NCBI GenBank assembly: GCA_948567375.1
Contig: OX419755.1
Span: forward strand, 62,383,945 to 62,447,944
Reading direction: 5' to 3'
Length of the DNA: 64,000 bases
Source: Lunularia cruciata
Taxonomy: Eukaryota; Streptophyta; Marchantiopsida; Lunulariales; Lunulariaceae
Below the pieces are notes generated by a model. It was not told the DNA's origin, did no database searches, and saw only the letters and a program-made list of their open reading frames with translations. Positions 60,008-64,000 of this stretch are shown here, piece by piece (position 1 is the stretch's first letter; the number at the start of each line of letters is the position of its first letter). A program made the translations under genes and the position numbers.

Positions 60008-60469
60008 GTTTTGCACGTGATCCTTTTGGACGAGCTACCATGGTTCTTATTTCTCTTACTCCCTCGATGGTCCATTTACTATGCTAGAGGGGTGGTTGCT
60101 ATATTTTGTTAATTCCAAGCGGTGGATTGTGCTACTCTACAAGAGTAGTAAAGATTTTTCCACATGATATCACAGAGTCCACTTGGTTACAATAGTGTAG
60201 GACATTGGGTCAAGCGGGAGAGTTAAGTAGAGTAGCACAAGTACTACACCCTTTGTCTATCGATAGTCTCACTAATGAGACTATCTCTTCCTTAAGCTCA
60301 CTACATCCTATAGCAATAGAGTGAGTACCATTAGAGGTCTTAGATTATCAACCTGAGCAACTTTTATGTATTGATAGGTCACTTTTTGCACAAGTGTTGT
60401 GCAATGCCTCTTGCCTCTCCTCAAGAGGCTTTTTGAGGATGGTATATGAGCATCTTAGAGATTACTTTT

Positions 60470-61571
60470 AGGTAAATGATCCTTCTAGTGGATTTATCAA
60501 ATTGTTCCAAGTGATTGCAACAATAGCAAAGGGAGATATTCCTACATCAATTAGTCAAGTATTAGGGGCTATTCAACTTCTTGAGATGGAGAAGGGAAGG
60601 GAGGCATTAGACCGATTGCTATAGGAGAGGTCTTTTTGCACTTGGTTAGCCGCACCTTTGTCTTTCAACATCAATCTCACTTCTTAGAGCACCTTAGTCC
60701 ACATCAGTTTGAAGTAGCTAAACATGGAGGTTGTGAGGCTATTTTTTCCTGGGTATCAAGGCACTCCTAGATATCCATCCAAAGTGGGTTGTCCTACAAA
60801 TGGATGTTGAGAATGATTTTAATAGCATCTCTTGTGCATCCATCTTTAGAAACCTTAGGGAGGCTAGTGGATCCTTGGCAAGTCTTATTCCTTTTGTGCA
60901 ATTGTTCTATGGCTCTCCTACTTCCCTTTATTACCAACATGGGTGGTCACAAGAGGGAGTCACAGTCTTGGATTTAGTTGTCGATACATGCTAATGAGAT
61001 CCTTTAGGTGGAACTTTGTTTGTCATGGCTCACTTAGAGCTCTCTTAACTACTAATTTGGCCATGCAAGGTTGTTTATTTCCCTCCTTAGAAGACAATAT
61101 ACACATTGTGGGCCTTGTAGATCAGATTAAGCAAGCCTTTGATCACTTGACTATCAACCTACACCTTGTAGGTTTGAGAATCAAGGTGTCAAAGTGAAAA
61201 TCATGGTCCCTTTCAAGTATTCCTCCCACCTTGACCTTCCAAAGGGGTCTGTCACATCTATAGATGGACTATGTATTCTTGGAGTGCTAGTAGAATCCAA
61301 AACTTTTTTCACATACTTCTTAGACACTACACTTGTAAAGAATATTCTCCATGTGGATGACATTCCTCTATTAGGAAATCCATAGATGGCATTTGGTATA
61401 CTCTCCTTTAATGTTGCACGTCAACCAACTTACCTTCTCTACTTAGTAAACCCTTCCTTGACTTTCCTATCAAGTTTGAGAGCTTTTGATAGGAGGATTA
61501 TGGGAGTCTTTGGTGATATACTCAGACCAATGACATTTGAGTGTGTGAAGGGAGATTTGGCACATACATAG
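60470..61571 (+). pseudogene. Non-LTR-type reverse transcriptase relic
   Basis: Motifs appear in the right order, split between frames: HQFEVAKHGGCEAIF (about 60700), VVLQMDVENDFNSIS (about 60789, the first catalytic region), LIPFVQLFYG, then FPSLEDNIHIVG (about 61080) in the place of the F-ADD box, SIDGLCILGVLV (61256) and AFGILSFNVARQPTYLL with FDRRIMGVFGDIL (about 61387-61525). This matches a LINE-like RT family I recall from predicted proteins of non-seed plants. The catalytic aspartates are altered (LED for ADD) and stops are present, so it is inactive. It sits between two related LTRs. Confidence 0.75.
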
Positions 61572-61671
61572 ATATCTCTATCAATCTCATGCAAAAAGGT
61601 AGGCCTAATAACTATGGAAGAGATCGCACCTATAGCATTTTTGGGTAGTTGGGCTCTCTTAGCACCCTATT

Positions 61672-62094
61672 TGTAACAATATGGAGTTTAGTGACGAAGT
61701 TAGCCGGGCTTACGAAGTAGAGAATAAGACAAAATAGCCTAGAATATTCTAGAAGCATCTAAGAAGCTTCTTAGGAAGCTTCCCAACTATTTAACTTGCG
61801 CCCTAAGCAGGTAGCTTCTAGAAGGAAGCTTCTAGAAGCTTCTAACTAGCTTAGCTTGCACGCCAAGTAGGCGGCTTCTAGAAGGAAGCTTCTTGAGAAG
61901 CTTCCTAGTTAACTTGGCTTTCACTCCAAGAAAGCGGCTCAAGGAAACTTCTTGAGAAGCTTCAAGGGTCTTGTATGCTACCTCTAAATACCAAGGCCGA
62001 AGCTCATGCTAGGCATTCGGAGTTTTCCCTCATTCAAGTGTCCCAATGTGAGCTTCCATTCTCCTATTTCTCTCCTTGGTTTTGGTCTTTTACA
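61672..62094 (+). repeat. 5' LTR of a Ty3/gypsy element
   Basis: The 423-bp LTR starts TGTAACAATATGG and ends GGTCTTTTACA, followed after one base by a perfect primer-binding site. It contains dense heat-shock-type inverted GAA/TTC blocks and a TATA-like box near 61983. It aligns in patches with the LTR at 59514. The element it heads continues past the right edge, so the 3' LTR cannot be compared. Confidence 0.85.
61741..61990 (+). promoter_or_regulatory. Clustered heat-shock elements and TATA-like box in the LTR
   Basis: Heat-shock factors bind alternating GAA and TTC blocks two bases apart. Perfect runs occur at 61742-61754 (GAA-TTC-GAA), 61763-61770 (GAA-TTC), 61825-61842 (GAAGCTTCTAGAAGCTTC, four units), 61885-61904 with one widened gap, and 61944-61963 with a spaced pair of inverted dimers. 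A TATA-like TCTAAATA follows at 61983-61990, some 20 bp beyond the last block, the spacing of heat-shock promoters. Whether the element is heat-induced is an inference from the motif density. Confidence 0.7.
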
Positions 62095-62095
62095 T

Positions 62096-62110
62096 TGGTA
62101 TCAGAGCAGG
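62096..62110 (+). other. Primer-binding site of the gypsy element
   Basis: TGGTATCAGAGCAGG follows the LTR end and matches the 3' end of initiator tRNA-Met. Confidence 0.9.
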
Positions 62111-62365
62111 AATGGGATGGATGGAATTTATGGACCACCAAATCCACTTCCGCCAAACCATTGGGACTTTCATGTCTAGATATTACCAAAGCATCGTTTC
62201 ACACAATTCATCACCTCACGCTTTGGGCAGGATTTTCTACATATGATCACCGTGTCAGAGGAACCCTTGATACTTCTAGTTGTAACTTATGGAGAACGGT
62301 AGACGTGTTGTATCTACGTGTTAATCAACTAGATAAATTGCAGGTAGTGGAATAGAGTAGTAGCG

Positions 62366-63265
62366 ATGGCGGCAATACCGGATGTTATCCTTGCAATGCA
62401 ACAACAAATTGAGCATCTTACTCGATTGTTGGATGAACGAGACCAGCAACGACGAGAACAGATAGACAGAGCGCCAGTTCGAGATGGAGAAGATCGCATT
62501 CGATTTCTGAAACCCAAGGTGTTTGGAGGCAAGAATCTTCCAGGCATAGTGGAGAATTTTGTGTTTGACTGTGAACGTTACTTTGAAGCCACCAATCTTC
62601 AAGACGAGCGGAAACAAATTCTCTTGGCTTCTAGCCAATTGGATGGAGTGGCAAAACTTTGGTGGCAATTCCGAGTAGAAAGAGCTGAACGACAAATTGT
62701 TACACCAATTTTTACATGGGCAGAATTCAAGGATGCAATACTTGGTCGATTTCAGACTATAAATGCCACCCGAGCTGCACGAGATAAATTGGCGGAGTTG
62801 AGGCAGATTGGCTCAGTGAGAAGCTACATCACACAATTTCAAAATATCATCATGCAAATTCCAGATATCCAAGAAGGTGAAGTTCTGGATCAATTTGTGT
62901 GAGGATTGAAGTCATGAACCAGATTGGAGGTGACCATGCAAGAGCCACAGAATGTAGAACAAGCCATGCAATTGGCTGAGCGTTTTGATTCCTTAGTTGC
63001 GACAACTTGGTCTCGACCTCGACCTACACAAAACCCACTAGTACCACGAGTGGAAGAACCGGTACCAATGGAGATTGATGCTATCCAACAAAGACCACTT
63101 GGCACAGCAGATAGAGAAAGATTACGACAAAATGGAGGTTTTTTTTATTGTCGCCAGTTGGGGCATCGCATTGCTGAATGTCCACTCAAGAATGGACGAC
63201 CTCGACAAGTTGCCCAAGTGGAGGTTGTGGCGCGGAATGATCAAGGAAACGAGGAATCCCAGTAG
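62366..63265 (+). pseudogene. Ty3/gypsy gag, nearly intact with two premature stops
   Basis: ATG 62366 opens a typical gypsy gag: an N-terminal helix (QQQIEHLTRLLDERDQQR), the retrotransposon-gag core (VFDCERYFEATNLQ, LDGVAKLWWQF, FTWAEFKDAILGRF, IGSVRSYITQFQNII) and an altered zinc knuckle (FYCRQLGHRIAEC, its first cysteine apparently replaced by phenylalanine). In-frame TGA codons at 62900-62902 and 62915-62917 interrupt an otherwise continuous frame that ends at TAG 63263-63265. Both stops sit where arginine (CGA) is plausible, a C-to-T change. Gag forms the particle around the element's RNA. Confidence 0.88.
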
Positions 63266-64000
63266 TAAATTTCGAGCCGCCTACTGGGAGCTTGATTAGT
63301 TCCAATGGGATTGAAGGCTCGACCTATGCAAGTTTGCTTCACTTGCAAGGTATGATATCTAATCGGGGTTGTAGAATTTTGGTTGATTCTGGAAGTTCAG
63401 AGAATTGCATGTCTATGCAAGTAGCAAAGGAATTGGGTATTCCTATCGAGCCAGTGATTGGAAGTAGTTTGATGATGGCGGATGGTAGAAAGGGTTCTGC
63501 ATTCCGCACCTTGCATCCTATTACCTTCAAGATTGGGAAGGAGTATTTGGAGTGTATGAGGTTTGTAGTGGCACCTCTACACTATGATATCATTCTGGGT
63601 CTACCTTGGCTTGAATGTCATAAGGTTCAATTTGATTGGACCCGACACCAAATTCAAGTACAACACCAAGGTAGGAATTTCCGATTAGGTTGTCTGGCAC
63701 CTCTGAGTAAGACACCTAAGAATAGTCAGTCCCAAGATGGGAAGTTTGTCGAGAAGGTAGCCATAGAGCGAATCAGGAAGGGAGATGAGTCCCAAGATGG
63801 GAAGTTTGCCAGGAAGGCAACCATGGAGCAAGCTCGGAAGAGAGATGAGTCCCTAGAAGGGAAGTTGGTTAATGAAGCAGCCATAGAGCAAGCTTTGGAG
63901 GAAGATAAGTCTGTATTCGTAGTGTGGATCAAGCCGATTGCACAAGAACAATCTGAGGAGGGCCAAGTGCTACATCAAGCGACGGTTGATCGGATAGTTC
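63241..64000 (+). CDS. Ty3/gypsy pol, aspartic protease start (runs off right edge)
   Basis: A frame one base back (-1) from gag is open from 63241 to the window end, 253 codons without a stop and with no need for an ATG, overlapping gag by 25 bases. It carries the retroviral-type aspartic protease: RILVDSGSSENCMS with catalytic Asp at 63385-63387, then MMADGRK and YDIILGLPWLECHKV. A three-times repeated 20-residue block follows, then VFVVWIKP at the edge. Reverse transcriptase should lie beyond the window. A -1 frameshift would be the natural way to express it, though I see no clear slippery heptamer and a later indel is equally possible. The protease cuts the polyprotein during particle maturation. 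Confidence 0.85.
63726..63908 (+). repeat. In-frame 60-bp repeat, three copies, in gypsy pol
   Basis: Units at about 63726, 63786 and 63846 repeat exactly every 60 bp, encoding SQDGKFVEKVAIERIRKGDE, SQDGKFARKATMEQARKRDE and SLEGKLVNEAAIEQALEEDK. They are charged and likely helical, and lie between the protease and the expected reverse transcriptase. The period keeps the frame. Confidence 0.92.

Overview
The window looks like nuclear DNA of a land plant, probably a non-flowering one such as a moss or a relative. The evidence is multi-exon genes with GT-AG introns, plant gene families (a MIP1-type leucine-zipper/DUF547 protein, a CTF2/MO1-like FAD monooxygenase, a KLHDC4-type kelch protein), and a transferred plastid rps14 whose 3' end resembles bryophyte plastid copies more than angiosperm ones. 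The organism call is an inference. Fine exon structures below were built by hand from splice signals, frame continuity and remembered family sequence patterns.

Layout. 1-4963: two head-to-head Ty1-copia remnants. The plus-strand one carries a roughly 0.5-kb plastid insert (rps14 and part of a tRNA) in its leader. 5389-7446 (minus): 5' part of a KLHDC4-like kelch gene; its 3' exons are not seen. 7712-8933 (plus): a small three-exon gene for a basic, probably mitochondrial protein of unknown function, divergent from the kelch gene across a 265-bp shared promoter. 11052-17708 (minus): an 11-exon MIP1/DUF547 gene. 17709-29487: mostly AT-rich sequence with one orphan ORF near 20.8 kb. 29488-31779: a decayed Mutator-like element with TIRs and a short target duplication. 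33.07-33.74 kb: a tandem duplication. 34.6-45.6 kb: two opposed copies of a Ty3/gypsy family with degraded gag-pol, LTRs and an unusual PHD finger after the integrase. 45.6-52.6 kb: AT-rich filler with a 271-bp tandem duplication and a near-perfect hairpin. 52.6-55.5 kb: less AT-rich sequence with no recognised gene. 55519-58747 (minus): a six-exon FAD monooxygenase. 59.3-64.0 kb: a retroelement nest in which a non-LTR-type reverse transcriptase relic lies between two related LTRs. The second LTR leads a Ty3/gypsy element (PBS, gag, protease) running off the right edge and carries dense heat-shock-element arrays just upstream of a TATA-like box.

The host genes look like unrelated housekeeping or regulatory loci. 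The most unusual signals are in the mobile DNA: the PHD finger on the 34-44 kb gypsy family, the heat-shock-element LTR at 61.7 kb, the plastid fragment in a copia leader, and the 60-bp coding repeats in the last gypsy polyprotein.
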